DNA from: an uncultured Bacteroidales bacterium | Lineage (GTDB): Bacteria > Bacteroidota > Bacteroidia > Bacteroidales > UBA932 | DNA length: 52,322 bases | Reading direction: 5' to 3' | Assembly: GCA_905235995.1 (NCBI GenBank) | Contig: CAJONI010000062.1 | Location: 1 to 52,322 of the forward strand | Shown: piece after piece, positions 8,165-19,404 of the stretch | How positions within the stretch are numbered: the stretch's first letter is position 1 | Layout of the letters: every line of letters starts with the position of its first letter | Made by a program: the position numbers and the translations under genes | The notes under the pieces: generated by a model | The model's database searches: none | Told to the model about the DNA's origin: nothing | What the model saw: the letters and a program-made list of their open reading frames with translations, nothing else

Positions 8165-9253
8165 ATGCACAAGATACTTACTATTTGCTGCGCTATCCTG
8201 GCCCTCGCGGCCTGCAACCGCGCCCCGCAGCAGACGCAGACCCCGAAGGAGCAGCTCCTTGAAAGGCTCGCCGCCGCTTCCGCCGAAAAGCATATCCTCT
8301 ACGGCCACCAGGACGACCTGGCCTACGGCCATGCCTGGCTGGTGACCGATGTCGAGAACGACCCTCTTGAGCGTTCCGACATACGCGCCGTATCCGGCCA
8401 TTATCCCGCCATCGCAGGTTTCGACCTGGGCGGAATCGAGATGGGCGACTGCGCCAACCTCGACAGCGTGCCCTTCACCCTGATCCGCAAGGCAGCCCTG
8501 ACGCACATCGACCGGGGCGGTCTCGTGACCTTCTCCTGGCATCTTCGCAACCCTCTCACGGGAGGCGACGCCTGGGACTTCTCTTCCACGGAAGTGGTGG
8601 CCTCGGTGCTGGACGGAGGTTCCCGTCATGAGGAATTCATGGTCTGGATGGAGCGCCTCGGCGACTTCCTCGAGAGTCTGGGAGAAGTTCCCGCCATCTT
8701 CCGGCCCTGGCACGAGAACATCGGCACCTGGTTCTGGTGGGGCGGCGAAGTCTGCACTGCGGATGAATACAAGGCCCTTTGGGAGCTGACCTGGAAATAT
8801 CTCGTAGAAGAGAGGGGACTGACCAACCTGGTGTGGTGCTATTCGCCCAACGGCCCCATCAGCGCAGAGGCCTACATGTCGCGCTATCCCGGCGACGAAT
8901 ATGTGGACATTCTCGGTACCGACATCTACGAATATCCTGCAGGAGCCCCGCTGCCCGAGGCTGCGGAACGCTACCGCGGGCAGGTGAGCGGCATGCTGGC
9001 GACCCTCGCACCGCTTGCGGAGGCCCACGACAAGCTCTTCTGCCTGTCGGAGACCGGCTTCGAGGGCATTCCCGACCCCGTGTGGTGGACGGAAGCCCTC
9101 TATCCTGCAATCGAGGGCACTGGCGTGTGCTATGTGCTTACCTGGCGCAATGCACACGACAAGCCGGGCCATTTCTACGGCCCCTGGGAAGGATTTGAAA
9201 ACGCCGGCGATTTCGCCGCATTTGCAGATAAAGAAGACATCGAACTGCTATGA
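8165..9253 (+). CDS. GH26 beta-mannanase lipoprotein
   Basis: A 362-residue protein with lipobox LAAC (Cys17). GH26 features: ILYGHQDDLAYGHAW near the N-terminus, acid/base Glu184 in RPWHENIGTWFWWG and nucleophile Glu296 in CLSETGFEG. Bacteroides GH26 enzymes of this type (ManA/BfMan26-like) release mannobiose from beta-mannan. Here the GH26 gene is followed by an overlapping GH130 phosphorylase gene (ATGA overlap) and, further on, by an epimerase and a symporter, the arrangement known for mannobiose use in Bacteroides fragilis. The lipoprotein signal places it outside the cytoplasm, on the surface or in the periplasm. Confidence 0.9.
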   Translation: MHKILTICCAILALAACNRAPQQTQTPKEQLLERLAAASAEKHILYGHQDDLAYGHAWLVTDVENDPLERSDIRAVSGHYPAIAGFDLGGIEMGDCANLDSVPFTLIRKAALTHIDRGGLVTFSWHLRNPLTGGDAWDFSSTEVVASVLDGGSRHEEFMVWMERLGDFLESLGEVPAIFRPWHENIGTWFWWGGEVCTADEYKALWELTWKYLVEERGLTNLVWCYSPNGPISAEAYMSRYPGDEYVDILGTDIYEYPAGAPLPEAAERYRGQVSGMLATLAPLAEAHDKLFCLSETGFEGIPDPVWWTEALYPAIEGTGVCYVLTWRNAHDKPGHFYGPWEGFENAGDFAAFADKEDIELL

Positions 9254-10410
9254 CTTTTGAAGACAGGCTCGCCGGCCTGAGGGCCGCGCACGAAGATCTG
9301 CTCACACGCTCCAACCGTCCCATCGAGGGCAACGGGGTTTATGAACGCTATGAAAACCCTGTACTGACGGCGGAACACGCACCGCTGGAATGGCGCTACG
9401 ATCTGGACAAGGCCACCAATCCCTACCTCATGGAGCGCTTCGGAATCCATGCGGCTTTCAATGCTGGCGCAATGAAATGGAACGGACGCTACCTGGTGGT
9501 GGCGCGCGTGGAAGGCGCCGACCGCAAGAGCTTCTTCGCAGTGGCCGAGAGCCCGAACGGGGTGGACAACTTCAGGTTCCGGCCCAGGCCCATCACCATG
9601 CCGGAATTTGGCGAAGCCGCCACCAACGTGTACGACATGCGCCTCACCGCCCATGAGGACGGCTGGATCTACGGCATCTTCTGCGTGGAGCGCAAGGACC
9701 ACGAGCATCCCGAAGACCTCTCCGCCGCCACGGCTGCGGCCGGGGTGGCCCGTACCCACGATCTTGTGGACTGGGAAAGGCTTCCCGACATCGAATCGGC
9801 GAGCCAGCAGCGCAACGTGGTGCTGCATCCCGAGTTCGTGGATGGCAAATATGCCCTCTACACCCGTCCCCAGGACGGCTTCATAGACGCCGGCAGCGGT
9901 GGAGGCATAGGCTGGGCACTGGTGGACAGCATGGAGAAAGCCGTGGTCACTGATGAGAAGATCGTCTATCGCCGGGCCTACCATACCATCCTTGAATGCA
10001 AGAACGGAGAGGGACCTCATCCCATCAAGACCCCGCAGGGCTGGCTGCACCTTGCGCACGGCGTGCGTGGCTGCGCCTCGGGCCTGCGCTATGTGCTCTA
10101 CCTCTACATGACGGCGCTCGACGATCCGACGCGTGTGATTGCGGCGCCGGCCGGCTTCTTCATGGCCCCCGAGGGCGGGGAATACATTGGCGACGTGATG
10201 AACGTGCTCTTCTCCAACGGATGGATAGCTGACCCCGACGGGAAGGTATTCATCTACTATGCATCTTCCGACACCCGCCTGCACGTGGCGACCTCCACGG
10301 TCGACCGCCTGGTGGACTACTGCCTGCACACAGCGCCCGACGGAGGCCGCACCGGCCTTTCGGTCGAGACGCTCAACCGCCTCATTGACAAGAACCTGAA
10401 TCTCCGATAA
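9250..10410 (+). CDS. GH130 4-O-beta-D-mannosyl-D-glucose phosphorylase
   Basis: A 386-residue protein without a signal peptide, so cytoplasmic. It aligns by eye with subfamily 1 mannosylglucose phosphorylases: YERYENPVLTAEHAPLEWRYD, NPYLMERFGIHAAFNAGA, then NVYDMRLTAHEDGW, where Asp129 corresponds to the catalytic acid. The reaction is mannosyl-glucose + phosphate giving alpha-mannose-1-phosphate + glucose. Its substrate is made by the 2-epimerase encoded at 15674-16795, so the two genes form one pathway although the GH31 and GH3 genes separate them. The start codon overlaps the GH26 stop codon (ATGA). Confidence 0.9.
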   Translation: MTFEDRLAGLRAAHEDLLTRSNRPIEGNGVYERYENPVLTAEHAPLEWRYDLDKATNPYLMERFGIHAAFNAGAMKWNGRYLVVARVEGADRKSFFAVAESPNGVDNFRFRPRPITMPEFGEAATNVYDMRLTAHEDGWIYGIFCVERKDHEHPEDLSAATAAAGVARTHDLVDWERLPDIESASQQRNVVLHPEFVDGKYALYTRPQDGFIDAGSGGGIGWALVDSMEKAVVTDEKIVYRRAYHTILECKNGEGPHPIKTPQGWLHLAHGVRGCASGLRYVLYLYMTALDDPTRVIAAPAGFFMAPEGGEYIGDVMNVLFSNGWIADPDGKVFIYYASSDTRLHVATSTVDRLVDYCLHTAPDGGRTGLSVETLNRLIDKNLNLR

Positions 10411-10419
10411 GGAACCCCC

Positions 10420-13212
10420 ATGAAACTGATCTCGCTTCCCCTTGCCCTGGCGACGCTTGTGCTGCTTGCAGGCTGCCAGAATGATTATTCAGTGAAAGGC
10501 AGCCAGGTGACCGTCCCCTGCGATGGATCGGTCGTCCGGCTGCAGGTGGTCTCACCGTCGATAGTCCGCGTCACCACGGCTCCGGGCCGCCTTGGCAAGG
10601 ACCGCGGCAGCCTCGTCGTGGTCCCCCGGAAAGCTTGCACCGACTTTGAAGTGACTTCGGCAGGTGGCAAGGTCCGGCTGGCCACTGACGCAATGTCGGT
10701 GGAAATCCACAAGGCTTCCGGCAACGTGAGCTTCTTCAGGGCCGACGGCACGCCGCTCCTGCAGGACGGGACAAGCACCTTCGAGCCCATTGAAGTCGAG
10801 GGGAAGAAGGCCTGGTCGGTCCATACACGTTTCGAAGCCGACGATAGCGAGTCGTTCTACGGCCTGGGCCAGCACCAGGCCGGAGAGTTCGACCACCGTG
10901 GCCGCAGCGAGGAGCTCTTCCAGTACAATACCAAGGTGAGCGTACCCTTCGTGGTGTCGACAGGCGGCTATGGTGTGCTTTTCGACGCCTATTCGTTTTC
11001 GCGCTGGGGCAATCCCAAGCCGTACATGCAGCTGGGCGAGTCCTTCAGGCTCTACGACAAGGACGGAGTCGAGGGCGCACTGACCGGGACCTATGTCCCG
11101 AAAGCCGGCGAACCGCTGGTCCAGCGCGAGGACAGCCTCTACTATGAAAACGAATTCACCATCAAGAACCTGCCGCAGATGCCGCTCAACGGGGCCAAGG
11201 TGGTCTACGAGGGCTGGCTGGAAGCGTCCGAGACGGCTGACTACGACTTCATCCAGTATTACGCGGGTTTCCAGCAGACAAGCATAGGAGGGGAGGAGAT
11301 GATGTCTCGCCGCTGGCGTCCCGCCTGGAACCCCAACAGCTACAAGTTCACGGCCCATCTTGAAAAGGGCGTGCGTACGCCTGTAAGGGTGGAATGGGAG
11401 CCCGACGGCGACGTGTCGTACTTCGGCCTGAGGGTCGCTCCGCTGCAGACTCAGGATGAAGAGAACATGTTCAGCTTCTGGAGCGAATTCGAGCCCTATG
11501 CCGATTACTACATGATAGTGGGCGACGATTACGACGGAGTGATCTCCGGCTACCGCCAGCTCACCGGCAAGGCGCCCGTCATGCCCAAGTGGGTGATGGG
11601 TTTCTGGCAGAGCCGCGAGCGCTATTCCACCCAGGAAGAGCTCGTGGGTACTCTCGCCGAACTGCGCCGCCGCCATATTCCGGTCGACAACATAGTCCAG
11701 GACTGGCAGTACTGGAAGGATGACCAGTGGGGGAGCCACGAGTTCGATCCCGGGCGCTACCCCGATCCCGAAAAGATGCTCGACGACGTGCACGCGATGC
11801 ACGGCCGCTTCATGATAAGCGTCTGGCCGAAATTCTACACCAATACCGACAACTATAAGGAACTCAAGGCCGCGGGCTATGCCTACACCCATGCCGAAGA
11901 CGCCGGCCTGAAGGACTGGCTGGGCCACGAACAGACTTTCTACGACGCCTACGCTGAGGGTGGCAGGAAGATGTTCTGGCGCCAGATAGACGAGAATCTC
12001 TATACGAAATACGGCCGCAAGATCGACGCCTGGTGGATGGATGCCAGCGAGCCGAACCTGCGCGACTGTCTGCCGATGGACTATCTGAAGTGGCTCACTA
12101 CGCCCACGGCGCTGGGCCCTTCCACCGAATATCTCAACGCCTACGCCCTGGTGAACGCCGACGGAATCTACAACGGCCAGAGGAGCGTGGATCCCGACAA
12201 GCGCGTGTTCCTGCTCACCCGCAACGGTTTCGCAGGCCTGCAGCGCTACAGCACCGCCACCTGGAGCGGCGACATCGGCACCTCCTGGACCGACATGAGG
12301 ATGCAGATGGCCGCGGGCCTGAACTATTCGATGAGCGGCATCCCGTTCTGGGGCATGGACATAGGCGGCTTTTCGGTGATGAGCAAGTTCTACGATCCGG
12401 CCAATGCCGACGAATGGCAGGAACTCCAGACGCGCTGGCACCAGTTCGGCACCTTCGTGCCGCTCTTTCGCACTCACGGGCAGTGGCCTCGCCGCGAGCT
12501 TTGGTACATCGCTCCCGAGAATTCCCCGACCTATGTGAGCATACTCTGGTACATGCGCCTGCGCTACAGGCTCATGCCTTATATCTATTCCCTGGCAGGC
12601 GCAGTGTACAACGATGACGCCACCATCATGCGCGGCCTGCCCATGGACTGGCCCGACGATCCGAACGTGCGCGACCTTTCCGACCAGTGGCTCTTCGGCC
12701 CGGCGCTGATGCCCTGCCCGGTAAGCGAATACAAGGCCCGCAGCCGCGAGGTCTATTTCCCCGAAGGAGGTTGGTATGACTTCTATAATGGGGCTTATAT
12801 CTCCGGGGGCCAGAGGCTTACGGTGTCCGCTCCGCGCGCCAGGATACCTCTCTACGTGCGCGCGGGTTCCATCGTACCCTTCGGTCCCGAGATCGAGTGG
12901 ACCGACCAGCTGCCCGCCGACGAGATACGGCTCTACGTCTATGCCGGTGCCGACGCCGACTTCGTGCTCTACGAGGACGACGGCCTGACCTACGGCTACG
13001 AGAAGGGAGAATGCACCACCATCGCCATGCACTGGAACGATGCCGAAAGGGTGCTCACCATCGGTGAGCGCAAAGGCTCATATCCCGGCATGCTCACCCA
13101 GCGCAGTTTCGTGGTGGTCCCGGTCGATCCTGCACATCCCCGTGCCTACGATCCCGACGCCGACGGCATCAGGGTCGGGTATGCGGGCGAGCGCATCGAC
13201 ATAGTCTTGTAA
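10420..13212 (+). CDS. GH31 alpha-xylosidase-like lipoprotein with PA14 insert
   Basis: A 930-residue lipoprotein (LLAGC, Cys19). An N-terminal galactose-mutarotase-like region is followed by a PA14-type insert at about 265-345 (YEGWLEASETADYDFIQYY...VRVEWEPDG), then the GH31 barrel with nucleophile Asp541 in WWMDASEPN and acid/base Asp618 in TWSGDIGTSW. A PA14 insert at this place is characteristic of xyloglucan-active alpha-xylosidases such as those of Cellvibrio and Bacteroides ovatus, so removal of non-reducing alpha-xylose is the best guess; alpha-glucosidase is the alternative. Together with the GH5_4 enzyme it suggests that the cluster also attacks xyloglucan. It lies nine bases after the GH130 gene. 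Confidence 0.85.
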   Translation: MKLISLPLALATLVLLAGCQNDYSVKGSQVTVPCDGSVVRLQVVSPSIVRVTTAPGRLGKDRGSLVVVPRKACTDFEVTSAGGKVRLATDAMSVEIHKASGNVSFFRADGTPLLQDGTSTFEPIEVEGKKAWSVHTRFEADDSESFYGLGQHQAGEFDHRGRSEELFQYNTKVSVPFVVSTGGYGVLFDAYSFSRWGNPKPYMQLGESFRLYDKDGVEGALTGTYVPKAGEPLVQREDSLYYENEFTIKNLPQMPLNGAKVVYEGWLEASETADYDFIQYYAGFQQTSIGGEEMMSRRWRPAWNPNSYKFTAHLEKGVRTPVRVEWEPDGDVSYFGLRVAPLQTQDEENMFSFWSEFEPYADYYMIVGDDYDGVISGYRQLTGKAPVMPKWVMGFWQSRERYSTQEELVGTLAELRRRHIPVDNIVQDWQYWKDDQWGSHEFDPGRYPDPEKMLDDVHAMHGRFMISVWPKFYTNTDNYKELKAAGYAYTHAEDAGLKDWLGHEQTFYDAYAEGGRKMFWRQIDENLYTKYGRKIDAWWMDASEPNLRDCLPMDYLKWLTTPTALGPSTEYLNAYALVNADGIYNGQRSVDPDKRVFLLTRNGFAGLQRYSTATWSGDIGTSWTDMRMQMAAGLNYSMSGIPFWGMDIGGFSVMSKFYDPANADEWQELQTRWHQFGTFVPLFRTHGQWPRRELWYIAPENSPTYVSILWYMRLRYRLMPYIYSLAGAVYNDDATIMRGLPMDWPDDPNVRDLSDQWLFGPALMPCPVSEYKARSREVYFPEGGWYDFYNGAYISGGQRLTVSAPRARIPLYVRAGSIVPFGPEIEWTDQLPADEIRLYVYAGADADFVLYEDDGLTYGYEKGECTTIAMHWNDAERVLTIGERKGSYPGMLTQRSFVVVPVDPAHPRAYDPDADGIRVGYAGERIDIVL

Positions 13213-13233
13213 GATAAATAACGTAATCATAGA

Positions 13234-15570
<2,337 letters not shown>

Positions 15571-15594
15571 TCGCTACGTGTCTTGACGAGCGAA

Positions 15595-15663
15595 GCGGCG
15601 GGTGGGTTTTTGGGCTGCGGGCATTTTTTCTGCGAGCGGAACGAAAACCCAGAGCCGCAGAGC
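15595..15663 (+). repeat. Intergenic structured repeat between GH3 and epimerase genes
   Basis: The only sizeable gap inside the mannan cluster (103 bases) holds an element with outer blocks GCGGCGGGTGG (15595-15605) and CCAGAGCCGCAGAGC (15649-15663). An inner stem GGGTTTT (15604-15610)/AAAACCC (15644-15650) can form. The same outer blocks occur inverted at 52286-52322, with G for A at one position. It may weaken or end transcription before the epimerase gene. Confidence 0.5.
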
Positions 15664-15673
15664 GAGAAGAATA

Positions 15674-16795
15674 ATGACTAGAACGGATAAATTTTTGAAG
15701 GAGACAGCCGAAGTCCTGGAACACAATATACTGGACTATTGGCTGGATTTCAGTGAGCCCGAAGGGGCGATACTCGGTGCCCGCATCGTGTGGACCTTCT
15801 CGGCCGCCTATGCCGCCCTCCGGAAGCCCGGATACCTCGAGAAAGCCCGGCAGGCCTGCGACAGCTTCATTTCCAACTATGTCGACAATGACTTTGGCGG
15901 AGTGTACTGGAACGTGGCGGCCGACGGCTCTCCCATCGACGACAAGAAGCAGCTCTACGCCCAGGGTTTCGCAATCTACGGGCTGAGCGAGTTCTACAAG
16001 GTCAGCGGCGACGCCAGGGCTTTGGCCACTGCAGCAGCGCTGTACCAGGTGGTTGAGGAAACGTTCGCCGACAGGGAGCATGGAGGCTATATCGAAGCGC
16101 TGGCCCGCGATTTCTCGCCGCTCGAAGACATGTCGCTGTCGGCCCACGACATCAACGCCGACAAGACCATGAACTCCCACCTCCACCTCATGGAGGCCTA
16201 TGCCAATCTCTACAGGGTGTGGCCCGAACCATCGCTCGGAGAAGCCCTGCGAAGGCTCATCGAACTTTGCTGCACGCGCATCATGGGTCCGGACGGCCAC
16301 TTGCAGCTGTATTTCAGCAGTGACTGGAAGGTGTTGCCCGGCGCCGTGTCCTACGGCCACGACATCGAGACCTCATGGCTGCTGCTGGAGTGCGCCTTCG
16401 CCCTTCACGACCTTGACCTCGTATCGCGCGTGCGCCCGTTCGCCCTTGTGATGGGCCGCGCCGGCAACGAAGGCCTCATGCCCGACGGTTCGATGCGCTA
16501 TGAGAAGTTTGCTGACGGCAGTTTTGACGATTCCCGCCAGTGGTGGGTGCAGGCCGAGACGGTGGTTGGCAATCTCTGGCTTTGGAAGTACCATGGCGAC
16601 GACAGTGCGGTTGACCGCGCACTCGCCTGCTGGGAGTACATACGCGACCATCTGGTGGACTTCGAGGGAGGGGAGTGGTACTGGGCCATACTGCCTGATG
16701 GCAGTCCCGACCTCTCGCAACCCAAGGCGGGCTTCTGGAAGTGCCCCTACCACAACTCGCGCATGTGTCTGGAAATAATGAAATTATTTGTATAA
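15674..16795 (+). CDS. Cellobiose/mannobiose 2-epimerase (AGE family)
   Basis: A 373-residue protein without a signal peptide. The ATG at 15674 is preferred to an open frame starting at 15602, which would translate the intergenic repeat. It has the (alpha/alpha)6 AGE signature: GARIVWTFSAAY near the start, YAQGFAIYGLSEFY, HLHLMEAYANLYR, GHDIETSWLL with His229 and Glu232, QWWVQAE and a C-terminal CPYHNSRMCLE with His360. These match the histidines of cellobiose 2-epimerases. In this setting it would convert beta-1,4-mannobiose to mannosyl-glucose in the cytoplasm, feeding the GH130 phosphorylase. Its stop codon shares one base with the next start (TAATG), so it is coupled to the symporter gene. 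Confidence 0.9.
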   Translation: MTRTDKFLKETAEVLEHNILDYWLDFSEPEGAILGARIVWTFSAAYAALRKPGYLEKARQACDSFISNYVDNDFGGVYWNVAADGSPIDDKKQLYAQGFAIYGLSEFYKVSGDARALATAAALYQVVEETFADREHGGYIEALARDFSPLEDMSLSAHDINADKTMNSHLHLMEAYANLYRVWPEPSLGEALRRLIELCCTRIMGPDGHLQLYFSSDWKVLPGAVSYGHDIETSWLLLECAFALHDLDLVSRVRPFALVMGRAGNEGLMPDGSMRYEKFADGSFDDSRQWWVQAETVVGNLWLWKYHGDDSAVDRALACWEYIRDHLVDFEGGEWYWAILPDGSPDLSQPKAGFWKCPYHNSRMCLEIMKLFV

Positions 16796-18138
16796 TGGCT
16801 AAGTTATCAGAAAAAATCGGCTATGGACTGGGCGACGCCGCCGCCGGCGGCATCACCTGGAAGGTAATGTCCATCGCTTTCCCCCTGTTCTTCACCAACA
16901 TTTTCGGCCTCACCGTGGCCGACACCGCGACCCTGATGCTGGTGGCCCGCCTCTTCGACGTCATCACCGACCCGATGATGGGCGCACTGGCCGACCGCAC
17001 CAAGTCGCGCTGGGGCACCTACCGCCCCTGGCTCATCTTCGGCGCCATCCCTCTCGGCCTGGTGTTCGCTCTGCTGCTCTACACCCCGGAACTGGGGCCC
17101 GCAGGAAAGCGCATCTACGCCTATTCGCTATATCTGCTGATGATGGTGGTCTATACGGCAGTCAACGTGCCCTACGGCTCGCTGCTGGGCGTGATGACCG
17201 AAGATGACAACGAGAAGAACCAGTTCTCATCCTACCGCATGGTGGGAGCCTATGCGATGGGTTTCGTGACCCTGCTGTCCTTCCCTTACCTCCAGAAGAT
17301 GGTGGGCGGTACCGAGCAGCACCAGTACGCTGTGGTGGGTGTCATCCTGGGCGCCCTTGCCGCTGCCGGCACCCTGGCCTGCGGCCTGCTCACACGTGAA
17401 CGCCTGAAGCCCGTTCGGGCCGAGAAGTTCTCCTTCAAGCCCTTCGCCGACCTTTTCCGCAACAAGCCGTGGATTTACCTGACCCTCATCGGTATCTGCA
17501 CCAATTTCTTCAACGGTTTCCGCTACGCCGTGGCGGGCTACCTGCTGGAATACTGCCTGCACGGCGACGTGACCGTGTCGGGCCTTATCATAAACTACAC
17601 GGTCTTCATGACCTTCGGCGAAGTGACCTGCATGATCTTCGGCGGCATATCGCCGAGTTTCACGAAGTGGGTGGGTTCCAAGCGCAAGGCCTTTGCCTGG
17701 GCCGCAGTAATCTGCGCGGTGACCTCCATCGCCTTCTTCTTCATCCCGATGGACCCGAAGTACATCTGGGTCATGGTCGCTACCGTCATCATCACCTCCA
17801 TCGGCATCGGGCTCTATTCGCCGCTGCTCTGGTCGATGTATGCCGACGTGGCCGACTACGCCACTGAACAGAACGGAGTTTCTTCGACGGGCCTGATCTT
17901 CTCTTCCGGCACCATGGCCCAGAAGTTCGGCTCCGCCATCTCCGGCGCCCTGGTGGCGCTGCTGCTCGGCGTCGCGGGCTTCATCTCAGGCACTGACGCA
18001 GCCACCGGACAGACCGTCGTGACCATCACCAACGAGGTTTCCGTCCAGCACATGATCTGGGCGCTCTTCTCGCTCTTCCCTGCGGCCATTGCGCTGCTTA
18101 TCATCCTCTTGCTCAGACTTTATCCCATCAAGAAATAA
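16795..18138 (+). CDS. GPH-family sugar:cation symporter (mannobiose import)
   Basis: A 447-residue integral membrane protein with about twelve hydrophobic helices. It carries the glycoside-pentoside-hexuronide (MelB-like) signature: EKIGYGLGDAAAG at the N-terminus, RLFDVITDPMMGALADRTKSRWGTYRPW and NVPYGSLLGVMTED. The start overlaps the epimerase stop by one base. GPH carriers import oligosaccharides with H+ or Na+. The position between a mannobiose epimerase and an esterase in a mannanase cluster suggests mannobiose or glucomanno-oligosaccharides as cargo. The homologue in Bacteroides fragilis mannan loci occupies the same place. The substrate is inferred from neighbours, not from residues. 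Confidence 0.88.
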   Translation: MAKLSEKIGYGLGDAAAGGITWKVMSIAFPLFFTNIFGLTVADTATLMLVARLFDVITDPMMGALADRTKSRWGTYRPWLIFGAIPLGLVFALLLYTPELGPAGKRIYAYSLYLLMMVVYTAVNVPYGSLLGVMTEDDNEKNQFSSYRMVGAYAMGFVTLLSFPYLQKMVGGTEQHQYAVVGVILGALAAAGTLACGLLTRERLKPVRAEKFSFKPFADLFRNKPWIYLTLIGICTNFFNGFRYAVAGYLLEYCLHGDVTVSGLIINYTVFMTFGEVTCMIFGGISPSFTKWVGSKRKAFAWAAVICAVTSIAFFFIPMDPKYIWVMVATVIITSIGIGLYSPLLWSMYADVADYATEQNGVSSTGLIFSSGTMAQKFGSAISGALVALLLGVAGFISGTDAATGQTVVTITNEVSVQHMIWALFSLFPAAIALLIILLLRLYPIKK

Positions 18139-18142
18139 TATC

Positions 18143-19399
18143 ATGACGAAGCTTCGACTCATGCGCCCTTACGTAGCGCTCCTGCTCTCCGCCGTGCTCC
18201 TTCTGTCTTTGAACGCCTGCACTGCGAAAATCGAGACCCCTACTGGAAAATCTGTGCCCGACCTGGGCTGGCTTTTCCTTGACGGAGGTCCGTACACCCT
18301 GTCGACCAGGGTTGAGGCCGCCCCCGGCCCTGCCTCCTTCCAACTGGTGAAAGACCTGTCGCTCATGGCTCCGGAGGCGGAAGTGGTTTTTTCATGCGAG
18401 ACCGAAGTCGCGCCCGACAGCACTATCAGTGTGGCGCTCGGTGCCCTTGAACCGGGATTCTATGAGGTGCGCCTGCGCGACTCTGTGCGCTGGAACATAG
18501 GCGTGAGGCCCGATGCGGTGGTCAGCGGGCCGGACGCGCAGCCCGATTTCGACGAGTTCTGGGAGCAGAATCTCGCCGAGCTGGCCAAAGTGCCTCTCGA
18601 GGCTGTCATGAACGAGCTCCCGGAGCATTCCAACGAGATCCGTACCTGCTATGAGGTGCGTTATCCTTCGTTCGGCGGAGCTATTTCCGGAGGAATCCTT
18701 TACGTCCCTGTAGCGGAAGGGAAGTATCCCGTCCGACTCATGTACATGGGCTATGGGGCGGATATCTACTATTCAGACCCTTCCTCTTCCCCGGAATGCA
18801 TAGAGTATCTGGTTAGCATACGCGACCAGGGCATCTTCAAGGACGCTGAGGGACGCTGGATCGACCGTGGGCTGGACTCCAGGGAGAATTTCTACTATCG
18901 TGGCGCCTTCTGCGACGCGAAGCGTGCGGTGGACTTCGTGGCTTCGCTCGACAAAGCGGATCCGGAACGTATCGTAGCCCTTGGTGAGAGCCAGGGCGGC
19001 GCCCTGACCTGCGTTGCGGCTGCCCTCGACCCGAGGATCAAGGCCATCGCGCCCGCAGTCCCGTTCCTGGGCGACTATCCTGACTATGGCAAGATTGTAT
19101 GGTGGCCGATGCACGAGGTCTATGGCCAGGCTGACGCCGAGGGTCTGGACCGTGACGAACTGATGAAGATGCTGACGTATTTTGACGTGAAGAACTTCGC
19201 CCCGCGCATCCACTGCCCGGCATACATGTCGTTCGGCCTGCAGGATCCCACCTGCCCGCCCCATACTAACTTCTCAATCTACAACAATCTGGGGACCAGT
19301 GATAAACGTTACTTCTGCGTACCTACCTGCGGCCACGCCATGTGGCTCGAGAGTTCCTGGTCCGCCGAACGCGACGCATTCTTCGCCAGATTCCTGTAG
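18143..19399 (+). CDS. CE7-like acetyl (xylan/mannan) esterase lipoprotein
   Basis: 418 residues from the ATG at 18143, with a signal peptide ending LNAC (about Cys22). A short N-terminal beta region precedes an AXE1/CE7-type alpha/beta hydrolase: PDFDEFWEQNL (typical opening), the nucleophile elbow GESQGGAL, the acid in FGLQDPTCPP and the His in CGHAMWLE. CE7 enzymes remove acetyl groups from xylan fragments and sugars. In a mannan cluster the likely job is deacetylation of acetylated glucomannan, which would otherwise block mannanases. It is the last gene of the cluster and ends five bases from the convergent GH127 gene, with no terminator visible between them. Confidence 0.85.
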   Translation: MTKLRLMRPYVALLLSAVLLLSLNACTAKIETPTGKSVPDLGWLFLDGGPYTLSTRVEAAPGPASFQLVKDLSLMAPEAEVVFSCETEVAPDSTISVALGALEPGFYEVRLRDSVRWNIGVRPDAVVSGPDAQPDFDEFWEQNLAELAKVPLEAVMNELPEHSNEIRTCYEVRYPSFGGAISGGILYVPVAEGKYPVRLMYMGYGADIYYSDPSSSPECIEYLVSIRDQGIFKDAEGRWIDRGLDSRENFYYRGAFCDAKRAVDFVASLDKADPERIVALGESQGGALTCVAAALDPRIKAIAPAVPFLGDYPDYGKIVWWPMHEVYGQADAEGLDRDELMKMLTYFDVKNFAPRIHCPAYMSFGLQDPTCPPHTNFSIYNNLGTSDKRYFCVPTCGHAMWLESSWSAERDAFFARFL

Positions 19400-19404
19400 A
19401 CAGA

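Noticed and set aside
10552..13032. Minus-strand open frame of 826 codons opposite the GH31 gene
   Set aside because: The GH31 protein on the other strand has full motifs and length. The antisense translation has no recognisable domain and is rich in His/Val/Gly, as expected from reading GC-rich codons backwards.
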